A stretch of 64,000 bases of DNA, from assembly GCF_000002235.5 (NCBI RefSeq), contig NW_022145563.1:1169501-1233500 (forward strand), read 5' to 3'. Below, piece by piece: positions 1 through 11,451 of this stretch. Made by a program: the position numbers and the translations under genes. A model generated the notes under the pieces. That model was given only the letters and a program-made list of their open reading frames with translations. It did no database searches and was not told the origin of the DNA. Source of the stretch: Strongylocentrotus purpuratus. Its lineage: Eukaryota > Echinodermata > Echinoidea > Camarodonta > Strongylocentrotidae. Numbering within the stretch: the stretch's first letter is position 1; each line of letters starts with the position of its first letter.

Positions 1-129
1 TATGTTGTAGATCTTTTCAGGAAAAATGTAATAATCATTTTGTTTATTCAGGTAAACCCCAAAGCCTCATCAGCATTTATCCTGTTCTTCCAGAGAACCA
101 TGCAATTATTATTACCCATGCAATTGCCA

Positions 130-1480
130 GGTACATTCTTTCTCAGCTCTCAGTAGAGTATTTTTGAGAGGTTTCTTTTACACTATTCACGAAGTAATAC
201 CTACCATCAAGACCGGTCAAATGCAACAATGGCAATAATAGGGGGAGTCTCCGTATTATAGTGATTCTAAAACGAAGAGAATAATCTTAATTCGCCGAGA
301 GGTTTTTTCGATGCTTGTGTTATAGGGTTTCTGGATGTGATTAAAACAGATTAGACATCTCCATTTTTGAGCCATTAGACCGTTTTCGAAATGCTTTGAA
401 ATTAAAATTGTTTCTGTTCTGCTTGCCGAGTGAGGATGAGACGTTTTATTTTGATGTTTAATCTATTCATTTATCTTTTTTTCAATCGATAGTTAACAGA
501 CCATTTTCGTTATGTTGCATACATAAGTTGTTGCTAGGTAGGACAAACATTATGCAATTTGAATTCTGATTATTGGAATACAATTAATCGTAACATGTGA
601 ATGGAATCATTCGTGTCGAGGCTTTTCAAAAAGTTGTAAACATTATATTTGGTTACATTACGAAAATGGTTAGTTAGTGAACACGTGTTATGTAATCACG
701 CACGTTTCTAGTATTGGGCTCATGGCGGCCCCTGGATGTGAAGCTATATGCTATTTACGGACCCAATACTATAGACCATTCAACAAAATGTATTCAATCT
801 TTACGTAAGCTGTAATTATCCCGTACATATCCACACATCATAAAGTTGTATGAAGTCATTCAAGCGCTGTGTGCGCTGTGTGCGAGTATAGCGGTACCCC
901 CCACACAACTTTGAAATATATGAGTACATGGTGATCCTTTCGAAAGACGATACGTCTTTACTGTATTTCTATTATGCATTCTCATCCGAACCCTGGCCCT
1001 GATAACCAACCATCTAATTCAACTACTATACATGATGGCCTCTCTATGGAAGGATTCCCCTCTGTGTTGCTATGCCGGGATATAACATGCACCGAGCAAG
1101 CTTTTCAGTCGTCAAGAGAACCATGTATTAAAAAGTTATGAATACAATTAGTAAAAAGGTTTTCGTACACCTGCTATGGATTATTGTACTTCAATAGTCA
1201 AAATGCATGTTATTGGTTTGATATGTCAGGACTCGCATGGAAAGCTTTATCCTGTCATTAATGTCGTTTGAACCCAGACTTGTCTTGATTCGGAATGAGG
1301 ACATAATAATTGTCCTCGGAAATTTTCCTTTGATTTCTTGAGAACAATTTTACTGCTTTTATGTTTATAACGTAGGCCCCTATTTATTGAGAAAAAATGT
1401 GAATATCTATTGAAGGCATAACTGAAATGACTTGTGGAGAGTAAAATACACCAACGTCAAGGTCGACTGTAGTTCATCTA
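130..1480. other. AT-rich non-coding stretch, copy A only
   Basis: I see no supported gene, repeat end or RNA here. It is part of the 3.3 kb present in copy A and missing from copy B between B 22,812 and 22,813. Confidence 0.4.
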
Positions 1481-1711
1481 AAGAAGAAGAAGAAGAAGAA
1501 GAAGAAGAAGAAGAAAAGGAAAGAAGAAAGAAGAAGAAAAAGAAAGAAGAAAGAAGAAAGAAGAAAGAAGAAAGAAGAAAGAAGAAAAAAAAGAAAGAAA
1601 GAAGAAAGAAGAAAAAGAAAAAAGAAAAAAGAAAGAAGAAAGAAGAAAAAAAGAAAAAAGAAAAAAGAAAAAAGAAAAAAGAAAAAAGAAGGAAGAAGGA
1701 AGGAAGAAGAA
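1481..1711 (+). repeat. GAA-rich purine microsatellite
   Basis: About 230 bp of imperfect GAA, GAAA and AAAAAG units on the plus strand. The long Lys/Glu and Phe/Leu frames across it are products of the repeat and not genes. Confidence 0.95.
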
Positions 1712-3400
1712 ATTATAAAACGTACCTCCTTGAGCATTAACACCAGACAGGATAACTAGAAAAATGGGTAAAGCTAACCCCCATCTGACCCAGTGCTCCG
1801 GGGGATACATCCCCTCACAGAATCCTCCTCACAGTAGCGGCCTTTAAAGAAGAATTGCACTCCGAATAAAACTTATATCATCCCTGTAAAACCATCCAAA
1901 GGGAAGCTAAAGGCATTGTCCTGGAGAGAAAGTTGATGAAATATCATATTTTGCTAAGAATCCATCTTCTGGGTGGGGTAATAAAATGCCAATGGTAGAA
2001 ATGGTGGTAGCGCGTAAAGGTGTTGCACGGAACACTGCATGTCAAGAGCTTGGACTCCACCCTTTCGGTCCGTTTTGTGGGGAGGGGTGGCGATGAATGG
2101 GCGTAAACCGCTACAAATCTCCCGCGTGGTTCTAAACAAAGACAAGAGTGGGTGAGAAAAGAATCCCGTCAAATGAGTACAAGAGGGGTCTATTGTGTAA
2201 TTACAGCTCCAACATCTTCGCTCTAAAGGCCCTATTCTTATCACTACATGCATCTGTCGTTTTGTTCTTTCCACGGTCCAGTAGCGTCTTAGTTTTCCCC
2301 GCATCGCGACCGGTCATACTTCATTCATGGAAGGATTTGGCTGAAGAAGGAGAAGAACGGGTGCATTGCTTCGGAGGAGGGCAGGTGAGGGCAACAATTG
2401 AATCTTGGACCAGGTTGCTGTTCATAGGCTTCTGAAAGTGCTTTTTACATCTTCCGATTGTTTCAATTTAAATGCGTCTGTACAACGCAAAACAAACCAG
2501 GGTCACTCAGGCATGGGTGATTAAAGTCATCAGCTTTAGTCAAGACTGGTGGCGGTTTTGAGGAGATCAGGAGGGGGTATTATCTAAACCTGTACCCCCG
2601 TTTATCCTGGCGATGATGATCCTTTTAGGGTAAGATAAAGGAGAGAGTCCAACTCCACTCTGAACGCTCTTCAGAAGCTTCGCGACCATAGTGTATATAC
2701 ACATTCAAGCATAACCCACGGGTTTTCTTTCCACATATTCAAGTACCTCAAACACTTAGGTACTCAAATCACTCCTACCAACATTGAGACTATTGAAAAT
2801 CTTGCCATCACAAAGAATCTTTGTTTGAGGCTTGGAATAAGTCAAAATCCAGAATGAAGAAAAGCTATTCTGCTTCTTCACCACCTCTCTGCCGAGCGTC
2901 TAGTAAGTACCGGAATAAAACACATGTCGAGATGCTAATTGTATACTTACAACAATATGTATACATGGGACTGCCCGACGCTTCGCATCAAATATCGATA
3001 CTGTTAGGTTACTCATCTTCATCTTGGGTAGATGTCAACATGGCCGTCTGTGATCATAATCTTGAGTAAAAATTACATTCGACTATCATCGATTACTATG
3101 AAAGTATGTCCTTCAAGTGAAACAGGACTATGCATTTCACATAAGTACAATTTCACCTCCGCTAAATCCATTGGTAGTTTTATCGTCTTGTTTCCTCATT
3201 TTATAAAGGAAAATAATTATGATATATCGGGAATGTAGAGATAGCTTACAGTTCATGAGCAAAACGTATTTTTTATGATTAGGGCCGTTAAAATTGGCTA
3301 AAAAATATATTCAGTCACACAATATACTTTCGCACTTAGCGATGTATTTTTTAAAAATCCATTCATGGTCAATTCACGTTCACTTGCAATCGAATATTTC
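1712..3400. other. Copy A-only stretch without a recognised gene
   Basis: Several short open frames of 60 to 116 codons exist on both strands, but none shows a domain, codon bias or splice context that I recognise. No partner exists in copy B. Confidence 0.35.
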
Positions 3401-3409
3401 TTGTTAAAT

Positions 3410-4210
3410 TACTATATAATTATAATTGTATAAACTTCATAATTAATTACGAGCGTTAAAAAGACTAATGACCGTGAGCTGATGATAAGGTCATCTCAGT
3501 CATATCAAACGCACCTAGCACGCACCGCCTGTATCGAATCGGTGAATGGAAGCGTGCGGCATACATGTACATAAGATCAAAATGATTACATGCGTTCCCA
3601 TGACTACCGCGTAGCTCCGGTCAATGGCACATCCCATTTTGTATTAGTCATCATTATCAGCGATCAATGTCGGCTGATTTAATCGTTTTCCATAATGGAA
3701 ACTGGAAAAAAAGGAATTAATTAGTCCCTACATCGACGATTATATATATTAAATAGAAATTGTATTGTATATTTTTCCTGAGATCAGTGGATCATCTTAA
3801 CGCTGTTAAAATGACTGTTTGAATATTAGCCACATTATCAACATTTGTACATTAACCGAATCATAGCAGACGACATGAAATTGGGCTACCGATAGTTTGC
3901 CGATATGATCGTGGGCGAGATAGATTTTCAACAGTAGCTGGCGCTAATGAGTTAGTCTCTTTCAGATTTATCAACCGCGACTGTAGTCAACTTATCGATT
4001 AGTTGGTTCGACGAGTAGACATGTTATTTCGATGGGGTGGAAAGAGGGCGGTAATGGGTTAAACGAGAAAGGCAGATTGAATATAATTTAAGAGTAGGGG
4101 GTGGAGTATATTTAAAAATGAATGGATAAACTAAAACAGATGTTGGCAGATAGAGATCAATGGCGTATCCATCAATTAAAAGGGCAAACCCGGCATTGAC
4201 CTCTTGCGCC
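3410..4210. other. Duplicated non-coding block (partner 22,813-23,610)
   Basis: Closely matched in copy B, with scattered substitutions and small indels that break every short frame. Nothing is recognisable as coding or RNA. Confidence 0.5.
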
Positions 4211-4214
4211 CCCC

Positions 4215-4385
4215 TCCAAAGTAGGGTGCAGAATTGCACTCTAGAGGGAGCATACGTGCACTAGTATAGGGATTAAGACATTTTCTACAAAATCAGCACC
4301 CCATAGCTACCTTGGGGTGCAAACTTGCCCCCTAGGGAGAGCAGATGTGCACCCTTAGTGTACACGTCGAGCCTCCGCTTGCGTC
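4215..4385. mobile_element. Left-truncated copy of a 230-bp inverted-repeat element
   Basis: This matches the right two thirds of 23,720-23,951, including the terminal CGCTTGCGTCT. The left terminus is missing, so this copy is truncated. It carries the same TGCACC and GGGAGCA words. Confidence 0.6.
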
Positions 4386-4387
4386 TT

Positions 4388-4670
4388 TTTTAACCTTTTT
4401 TTAAATGCGAAAAATTAAACAGCGCAGATTTGTTTCCTTCTTTCTTCTGCTTCCATTTAATCTTTTTTAATGCACCTTGAACTCGGCGTAAATATTCATA
4501 AATGAATGATACATGCCAAAGACTAAAACAACAGCAACAACAACATTGACTATATTTTGCTTTGCCGCAATTTATGAAGCAAAAATAGAAAAGAATGATC
4601 ACTGGGTTTCAAACCCGGTAATCTAGGTTTATCGCACGCTTACCTTACCGATTGAGCCAACAATGGGTTG
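4388..4670 (-). mobile_element. tRNA-derived SINE-like sequence, copy A
   Basis: On the minus strand, 4,670-4,603 reads like a degenerate tRNA head. It has an A-box-like TGGCTCAATCGG followed about 35 nt later by a B-box-like GGTTTGAAACCC. The anticodon arm does not fold, so a working tRNA is unlikely. An AT-rich tail follows towards 4,388. The partner in copy B is 23,958-24,199. Confidence 0.5.
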
Positions 4671-4734
4671 TTGATTTGTATAGCCCTAACCCTGACCCTT
4701 AGAGGGATTTATAGTTTGTATAGTAAGAGGCACT

Positions 4735-5143
4735 TTTTTTTAGTCCAATTTTTCAGGAAATATTTTGCGCCGACTCAGTCAGCCGGTGACTAAAAGCGGG
4801 TGGGGGGGGGGGGGGGGGGGGGGGGGTGAGACCACTATTTTTTTTTTTTGGACCTAATTCGTGGGATTTTTTTTTAAATTCTTTTGTTGTTGTTGACCGT
4901 CAGCCCCCCCCCCCCGTGGATCCACGCCTGCAGAGGATCCAGCCGGCGTCAAGGGGGGGGGGGGGGGTAGCCAAATCTTAATACAAAATTTAGTGCCGTC
5001 TCAGCCGGCCGGCGAATAAGCGGGGGGGGGGGGGCGCTTTTGTTTTATAAAGGTTAACTTTACGTTATTATCCTATTTTTTTTTTATCGTTTTAGGGGGC
5101 TGGGGGGCCGGGCCGGAAAAATCGCTACGTGGATCCGCCCCTG
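4735..5143. mobile_element. hAT-type non-autonomous element, right end intact
   Basis: A G/C-run-rich block ends in GGATCCGCCCCTG at 5,143, the complement of a CAGGGGCGGATCC terminus. The TRIM-like sequence resumes at once at 5,144. Copy B has no such block at 24,567. About 300 bp of the duplicated segment (B 24,270-24,566) is missing from A, so the insertion was accompanied or followed by a deletion and the left end cannot be fixed. Confidence 0.55.
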
Positions 5144-5643
5144 GTGTGAGCAGCACAAGCAAGACTTGACCGTGTTCTGCAACGAAGAGGGTTGCCAACG
5201 GCCGATGTGCCTGGCATATGTGCCGACGGCCCATCACGTGTCGTCGATCTGGACCAGAAATCTTCCGAGGATATAAGGAGGAGTTGTAAAGTCTCGCTCA
5301 GGCGGTGGGCGAGAAGACTCCTCCGGTGATGGAAATCTGAGAGAGAATCAAGTTCGAGATTTCCAAGACCCAGGATCGAAAGGCAAAAACTTCGTCCGAG
5401 ATCTCGATGATATTTCGTGACATTCATGCAAAGCTTCAGAATAGGTACGATGAGGCATTGAGGCCGTTTCCGAGCTGCAGAATCAAACCGAAGAGCACAA
5501 CTTCGCCACCAGGGAAACAACGCCTTTGATAACAAAAGTCTTTTGCGTCTCAAATCGAGACGGCACAGCCAGTTTGCCGAGCGATCCTGCGAAATAGAGA
5601 ACGCTGGGGGAACTCCTTAGAACCAGAGAACAGGTTATCTCAA
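5144..5643 (+). pseudogene. TRIM-family pseudogene fragment, copy A (B-box 2 plus coiled coil)
   Basis: The frame starting at the TGT at 5,144 gives a B-box 2 stretch with C-x2-H, then FCNEEG, MCLAY and TAHH. These match the C-x2-H ... C ... C-x2-C ... H-x2-H pattern of TRIM proteins, except that the last Cys is Tyr. A 7-bp deletion relative to copy B follows TAHH and shifts the frame. Next comes coiled-coil-type sequence (SEISKT, KLQNR, QTEE in shifted frames). The 5' side is cut by the hAT-like element ending at 5,143 and the 3' side by repeats from 5,644. Intact TRIM proteins are usually RING E3 ligases; no RING, filamin or NHL part is present here. It is a dead fragment of a host gene family. 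Confidence 0.75.
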
Positions 5644-5677
5644 GGCGATGGCGGATCCAGGGGGGGCAAAAAAAAGG

Positions 5678-5711
<34 letters not shown>

Positions 5712-5880
5712 TGCCTAAGAAAGAAAAAAAAATAGTGTTCCCCCCCCCCCCCCCCAAGCCACTGAACGAAATATCTGACGACGAAATTTTCAACTTTCCG
5801 GGGCAAAAAAAAACACCAAAAAAAAAACAGATTTGCTCATTAGAACCCCTTGAACTTCCGGGGGCTCTGCCCCTGGATTT
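5644..5880. mobile_element. hAT-like G-run element fragment
   Basis: It begins with GGCGGATCCAGGGGGG, a terminus of the same type as CAGTGGCGGATCC, and contains a long T run and a C run. It interrupts the TRIM-like sequence that continues in copy B at 26,549. No matching right end or target duplication is visible. Confidence 0.45.
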
Positions 5881-6390
5881 CACCTAGGGCCCTAAGTCAG
5901 GCACCTGGATGATAATCTGACGGTAATTTATTGCCCAAAACCCCTGAGCTTCCCCATGGACCCCACGCCGATTCATGACCTGCCAGTGTCACAAATAAGG
6001 TATAAAAATATGTTCATCTGACCGTAATTAAATGCCTAAAACCCCTTAGTTTCCGGAGCTCCGCCCCCTCGACCCTACCAGGGGCCCTACGGCAGGCCCC
6101 TGCATGCTTGTTTGACCGTTATAAAATGCCTAAAACCCAGCTTCTGGGGGCTCCGCTCCCTAGACCCCACGCCATTAAGTCACCTGTCAGTGTCACAAAT
6201 TAGGTATAATTATGCTCATCTGACCGTAATTTATTGCCCAAAACTCCTGAGCCTCTGCGGGCTCCACCCCTTGACCCCACGCCGATTCTTGACCTGCCAG
6301 TGTCACAAATAAGGTATAAAAATATGCTCATCTGACGATAATTTAATGTTTAAAACCCCTGAGCTCTGGGGGCTCCGCCCCCTGGACCCA
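5881..6390 (+). repeat. Tandem repeat of about 100-115 bp, about five units
   Basis: Each unit holds CAGTGTCACAAATAAGG, then CATCTGACCGTAAT, then CCTAAAACCCC and GGGGGCTCCGCCCC. Units start near 5,885, 5,985, 6,085, 6,185 and 6,295. An inverted relative lies at 34,140-34,400. Confidence 0.75.
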
Positions 6391-6465
6391 GTGGCGGATT
6401 CAGGGGAGGGGGGGGGGGGGGGGGGGCTGGGGATAAAACTTGTAAAACACGTTAATTTTACCCTT
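6391..6465. mobile_element. hAT-type terminus with long G run
   Basis: CAGTGGCGGATTCAGGGG is followed by about 25 G residues. Only one end is recognised, and the sequence then passes directly into a LINE-type tail. Confidence 0.45.
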
Positions 6466-6469
6466 TTTT

Positions 6470-6568
6470 CAGATGTCGTTTCATTGCATATTTTTGTTGT
6501 AATATACTTATTCACTGTATTTTGTTTTTGCATGAGAAATAAAATCATTTGAATCAAATGAATCAATC
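6470..6568 (+). mobile_element. LINE-like 3' tail, copy A, first occurrence
   Basis: TTTGCATGAGAAATAAAATC is followed by a short run of TTGAATCAA-type units. The same module recurs at 16,328-16,488, 27,904-28,077 and 37,185-37,345. A constant 3' end with a short tandem tail is typical of CR1/L2-type non-LTR elements; the family assignment is inferred. Confidence 0.45.
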
Positions 6569-6569
6569 A

Positions 6570-8558
6570 GATGATTATTGTAAACTGCCGAATGTTAAAT
6601 TCAAATTAAAATGTATTATGTACTATTAATATCTTGTTTATTAAAAAAAATAAACGTCTGGCAGCTTTGCGATTGTTTTGAATATTGGTACAAAGGTTAA
6701 TCCTTAGAAATCCAGCCATACTCTTTACTTGGCCAAAACAGTGATAATGAGATAACGCTCACACGTGCAAATACTGACGAATATCATAAACGCTTTGAGT
6801 TCAAGTGGCTATTTCATAGATTAGATGGAAGAGGGGAGGGACTCAAACATGGAAGTGCTTTCAAAGGTTTAACATTATTTTCTTCATTTGGTTAAAATAA
6901 TATTTTTAATGTACAAATGTAAAAAAATAATCTCACATCTATAGCACATAGTTTTTATACAAGAAAAAACAGCACACCCCAAACATGTACTATTAATATC
7001 TGGTTAATATCTGGTTTATTTATTTAAAAAAACACATCTGGCAGCTTTGCGATTGAATTTTAATATGGGTACAAAGGTTATTCCTTAGATTCCATGCAGC
7101 CATAGTCGTTACTTGGCCAAAAACCGTGATAATGTGAAGTGCTTTTAAAGATTAATATGAAGAAAAAAATATCCACGACACCAGATATTAGGCTATTACA
7201 TTGGCACTGTGCAGTTTGCCGGTTGGGACCTTCCATATCAGAGGATTTACATGTTCGTTTTCCTGAGTAGTTGGGAGATTTCCATCAAACTAAGTCACGT
7301 AACTGTTAATTTCTTGGAGGTAAAGGTCAGAAGTTGTAGTAATTTGCATGATTCGAGGATAATCGCCTATGTTCAACACAACCTTGTGACTTGCCGTTCC
7401 AGTACTTCAATTAAAGGTAAGCTGAACGGTCTGATTCTCGCCACGTACATGTATGCACAAACGTTCATAATATTTCAAAGCGAAATCTAATTTTGACAGC
7501 ATCTGAAAACATTTTACGAAAGAGCATTTAGGGCACGAACATAATATTCAAAACCTGTATTGTTTTATAATATGTTTAAAAGTGTTTTGTAAATTCAAAC
7601 CAACCAGTTGAACATCGAAAGATCATGAAACGTTTAGTTGGTGTTTAACTAGTTCTGTGACGTCACACTATCGAATGAAGTGTAGATTATGGTTACGAAT
7701 TTACAGAAAACTGTAGATTTGTAACACATCCACATATTACTGTAGATTCGTTAAGATATTTGTAGATTTACGATATTGTACTGCTAAAATGAGGTAAAAT
7801 TGAAAAGCGATAATATTGCGAACCAGTACCACACTGCAATATTTGACATGCACTTGATTTAATAAGTAGCCTACTATGTTTACGTTCCCTTCTAATATTT
7901 TGGGTAATCAGGGTTTTTTCGCATAGTGTTTTCTTCGGATTTGTTTAGATTTGCCGCTTTGATTTTTTTAAATTTATTGTACAGTGGTGATCATACTTAT
8001 AATTTTTACAATTTTTACAGTATTTCATATTTTTTAAATTGAATTTTTTATTTTTATTTGTATTTATTATCATTTTTATTCTAATCTTTGTTTTATTTAT
8101 TGTCTATATTTCATCCCAATTTAAATTTTAACCTTTCGTTGTTTGTGTTTAAATTCGCAATATAAAAGAAAAAAATCAGTGGATATCCCTTTGTTGAAGA
8201 TAATGTTCATATCTGGTCTTACCCAATTTAATGTACGTTTTATGATAATTCTTCTTTCGTTTTTGAATTTCTGGCCTTTGCACACACAAACACACACGTT
8301 AATAAAGTACAATCCTAAAGAGAATGGATGAACAACTGGAGAAATCAAATAACCTTTAGAAACCTACTCAATCAATACTTCTCAGAATATATTCCAAAGC
8401 AAGGTATTCTCCAAACGAAATTATTTCCTGAGGTGAAATAATGAGATAGTATTCCGATGAGTACTCCTTAAGCTCAAGGGAGAAAATGTGGTTCTCCCTG
8501 GTATCAAAGAGCTCTATGCACAAATGAGTTGCTTGCTTGCCTACTTCTTTTCATGGTT
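6570..8558. other. Duplicated AT-rich block with internal repeat (partner 28,080-30,232)
   Basis: A module running from CTGGCAGCTTTGCGATTG to ACTTGGCCAAAA occurs at 6,660-6,760 and again at 7,030-7,130, and likewise twice in copy B. A possible splice donor at 7,416 (AAAG|GTAAGCTG) is conserved in both copies. The open frames on either side differ between the copies through indels, so coding is not supported. No other feature is seen. Confidence 0.5.
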
Positions 8559-8566
8559 GTTGGTGT

Positions 8567-8924
8567 CAGGCGCGTACACAGGGGGGGGGGGGGGTTGGGG
8601 TTAAACCCCCCATTTTTGGTATTTTTTGTGTAAACCCCCCCTAAACCAGCCTACCCCCCCCCCCCTTGGATTATTATTTTTTTAATTATTATTAAAAAAA
8701 AAAATAAAAAAAAAAATATTCCCATGGCTGACCTTACCCCCCCCCCCCCCCCCCTGACGGAACAAAATGTCAAATTTTCAAATTTCGATACCAAAAAAAA
8801 GAAAAGAAAAGTGACCTCTTACCCCCCCCCCCCCCCGCTTATTCAGCGGCTGGCTGAGTCGTTTATAAATGTTAACCCCCCCCCCCCCCCCCCCCCCCTT
8901 GAAAAAATCCTGCGTACGCGCCTG
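8567..8924. mobile_element. hAT-type MITE with exact 8-bp target duplication, copy A
   Basis: The termini are CAGGCGCGTACACAGG and CCTGCGTACGCGCCTG. GTTGGTGT flanks it on both sides (8,559-8,566 and 8,925-8,932). Copy B at 30,233-30,240 has one GTTGGTGT and no insert, so the empty site is seen directly. An 8-bp duplication with CAG...CTG ends is the hAT hallmark. The interior is homopolymer C and G runs with no coding capacity. The insertion post-dates the A/B duplication or was precisely lost from B. Confidence 0.9.
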
Positions 8925-9144
8925 GTTGGTGTTAAAACTCCTCAGATCACTCCCGTAAGATAGCATCAATAGCGTTTAATACATTCAGTATAATTAAGCA
9001 AGTTTCCCACTTAGTCGATTTGGACGAGTTATTTTTGTATGTATGTATAACGAGTTATCAATATGCATAATTTTGGCGCTCTCCAAAATAAAGATGGATG
9101 CCACAAGCATATTTGCTCTGCTGGAGGAAGAACAGGCCTTGATC

Positions 9145-10215
9145 CCTTACAAAAAAAACGAATGGTAAATGAATGGTGTTTGAATGGTGTTTCAATGGTG
9201 GACTTGTATGGTGAATGGTGTTTCAATGGTGGCGTCTGTATGGTGAATGGTGTTTCAATGGTAGAGTCTGTATGGTGAATGGTGTTTCAATGGTAGAGTC
9301 TGTATGGTGAATGGTGTTTCAATGGTGGACTTGTATGGTGAATGGTGTTTCAATGGTGGCGTCTGTATGGTGAATGGTGTTTCAATGGTAGAGTCTGTAT
9401 GGTGAATGGTGTTTCAATGGTAGAGTCTGTATGGTGAATGGTGTTTCAATGGTGGAATTCTATGGTCAATGGTGTTTCAATGGTGGCGTCTGTATGGTGA
9501 ATGGTGTTTCAAAGGTAAAGTCTGTATGGTGAATGGTGTTTCAATGGTCGAGTCTGTATGGTGAATGGTGTTTCAATGGTAGAGTCTGTATGGTGAATGA
9601 TGTTTTAATGGTGGAATTGTATGGTCAATGATGTCTCAATGGTGGCGTCTGTATGGTGAATGGTGTTTCAACGGTGGAATTGTATGGTCAATCGTGTGCC
9701 AATGGTGGATTCTGTATGGTGAATGGTGTCTCAATGGTGGTGTATGATGGTGAATGGTGTTTAATGGTAGAGTCTGTATGGTGGATGGTGTTTCAATGGT
9801 GGAATTGTATGGTAAATGGTGTTTCAATGGTGGCGTCTGTATGGTGAATGGTGTTTGAATGGTAGAGTCTGTATGGTGAATGGTGTTTCAATGGTAGAGT
9901 CTGTATGGTCAATGGTGTTTCAATGGTGGAATTGTATGGTTAAATGGTGTTTCAATGGTGGAATTGTATGGTCAATGGTGTGCAAATGGTGGATTCTGTA
10001 TTTGTGAATGGTGTTTCAATGGTAATGTCTGTATGGTGAATGGTGTTTCAATGGTAGAGTCTGTATGGTGAATGGTGTTTCAATGGTGGAATTGTATGGT
10101 CAATGGTGTGCCAATGGTGGAATTATATGGTCAATGGTGTTTCAATGGTAGAGTCTGTATGGTGAATGGTGTTTCAATGGTGGAATTGTATGGTCAATGG
10201 TGTTTCAATGGTAGT
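9145..10215 (+). repeat. ATGGTG minisatellite, period 31-32 bp
   Basis: About 33 units of the type GTCTGTATGGTGAATGGTGT plus TTCAATGGTAGA, with three main variants. Copy B has none of it: homology stops at 9,144 and 30,622. Repeated Met-Val-rich frames across it come from the unit. CCCTTACAAAAAAAA occurs just before the array (9,144) and again at 10,609, which may mark the ends of one element. Confidence 0.9.
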
Positions 10216-10604
10216 GACTTTGAAAAAACTAGGTGTCCCTTATACTTTGAACTACAATTTGCTCTGTGATTTCGCTTTATTTTTCGCGAATTTTTCTTCA
10301 TGATCAAGTACGTTTCAAAGCTGACAAACTGCAAGGAATAATACTCTAGTCCTCAGGAACAATGATGGATCTTTAGTATTTTCTTCAATTTGGAGTAATT
10401 TTGGATCTGATATGTGTCTCTTTACCGTGAGTAACTGCTGTTTTGAGCCTGTGGTCCCACTCATATGACTCTGTGATGTACATTATTATACATTTGCTTA
10501 TATGAATATCTGTTATGGTTAATTAAAGCAGCTTATAAATCATTCTATTTTATTACAAAAAATTGAAATATTACAGTATTAGGGGCACAACTTTATCAAT
10601 GAAG

Positions 10605-10790
10605 CTGCCCTTACAAAAAAAATGTTCAATGGTATACTAATGGTATGCCCTTCGGAAGTACCACTGAAAATACCATACGGATACCATTCACAAACAACAT
10701 TTAAATACCATTCGGATACCATTGAGATTACGCTCGCAACGTACCATTGGGCACCATTCATCTACCAATAAAATACCATTCAACCTAATA
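10605..10790 (-). repeat. ACCATT-word block, inverted relative to the minisatellite
   Basis: About ten ACCATT or ATGGTA words at irregular spacing follow CCCTTACAAAAAAAA. The strand sense is mostly opposite to the array at 9,150-10,215, so the pair forms a loose foldback. Confidence 0.55.
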
Positions 10791-10874
10791 ATAATTTTTT
10801 GGACGCTCATTTGCATAATCACCAGTGGTAGATTTACACCATTATTTACTATTTACACCATTGAAATTTAAATA

Positions 10875-11179
10875 TGAAATATGCAAATTTTGTAACATTA
10901 ACCTACCATTCACCATTGGCATGGTAGGCCAATGGTGGATGGTGAATGGTAGGGCAATGGTGAATGGTAGATTGGCCTACCATTCACCATCCACCATTGG
11001 CCTACCATTCACCATCCACCATTGGCCTACCATTCACCATCCACCATTGGCCTACCATTCACCATCCACCATTGGCCTACCATTCACCATCCACCGTTGG
11101 CCTACCATTCACCATCCACCATTGGCTTACCATGCCAATGGTGAATGGTAGGTTAATGTTACAAAATTTGCATATTTCA
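10875..11179. mobile_element. Foldback element with 53-bp inverted termini and 25-bp internal repeats
   Basis: The left end TGAAATATGCAAATTTTGTA and the right end TACAAAATTTGCATATTTCA are perfect reverse complements, and the arms continue for about 53 bp. The interior has five to six direct 25-bp units of GGCCTACCATTCACCATCCA type, the same ACCATT vocabulary as the neighbouring blocks. No target duplication could be fixed. It has no coding capacity. Confidence 0.8.
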
Positions 11180-11450
11180 CAACAAACACACACATACCCA
11201 AACACATGTACATAAATTTATACATGCATACATACATGCACACACATGCCAAATTTGACAACCATAAAGTAAAAGAATTGGACATATATTTCGAAATACT
11301 GAGAGCTGCAAACTGTAGTGGTTTATTATAATGAACTCCGAAATAAGACGACACACTTTCAAGTAGTAACACAAAGATAGGGTATTTCGTCAGGAAGATG
11401 TGAACTCTTTATTTTGAGTCTCATCACTTAGAAAATGATGTATAATGGTA
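11180..11450. other. Short AT-rich stretch with CA/CATA simple repeat
   Basis: ACACACA and CATACATGCA-type simple sequence near 11,180-11,250, then nothing recognisable. Confidence 0.4.
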
Positions 11451-11451
11451 A

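Noticed and set aside
1432-1810. Lys/Glu-rich and Phe/Leu-rich open frames
   Set aside because: They are translations of the GAA microsatellite on both strands.
2148-3238. Short plus-strand frames of 68 to 95 codons
   Set aside because: No domain, no splice context and no copy B counterpart to test conservation.
4600-4670. Functional tRNA gene on the minus strand
   Set aside because: The A and B boxes are recognisable but the anticodon stem and acceptor do not pair; SINE-like.
9063-10269. Chain of Met-Val-rich frames
   Set aside because: Every frame repeats with the 31-32 bp minisatellite unit; no real protein.
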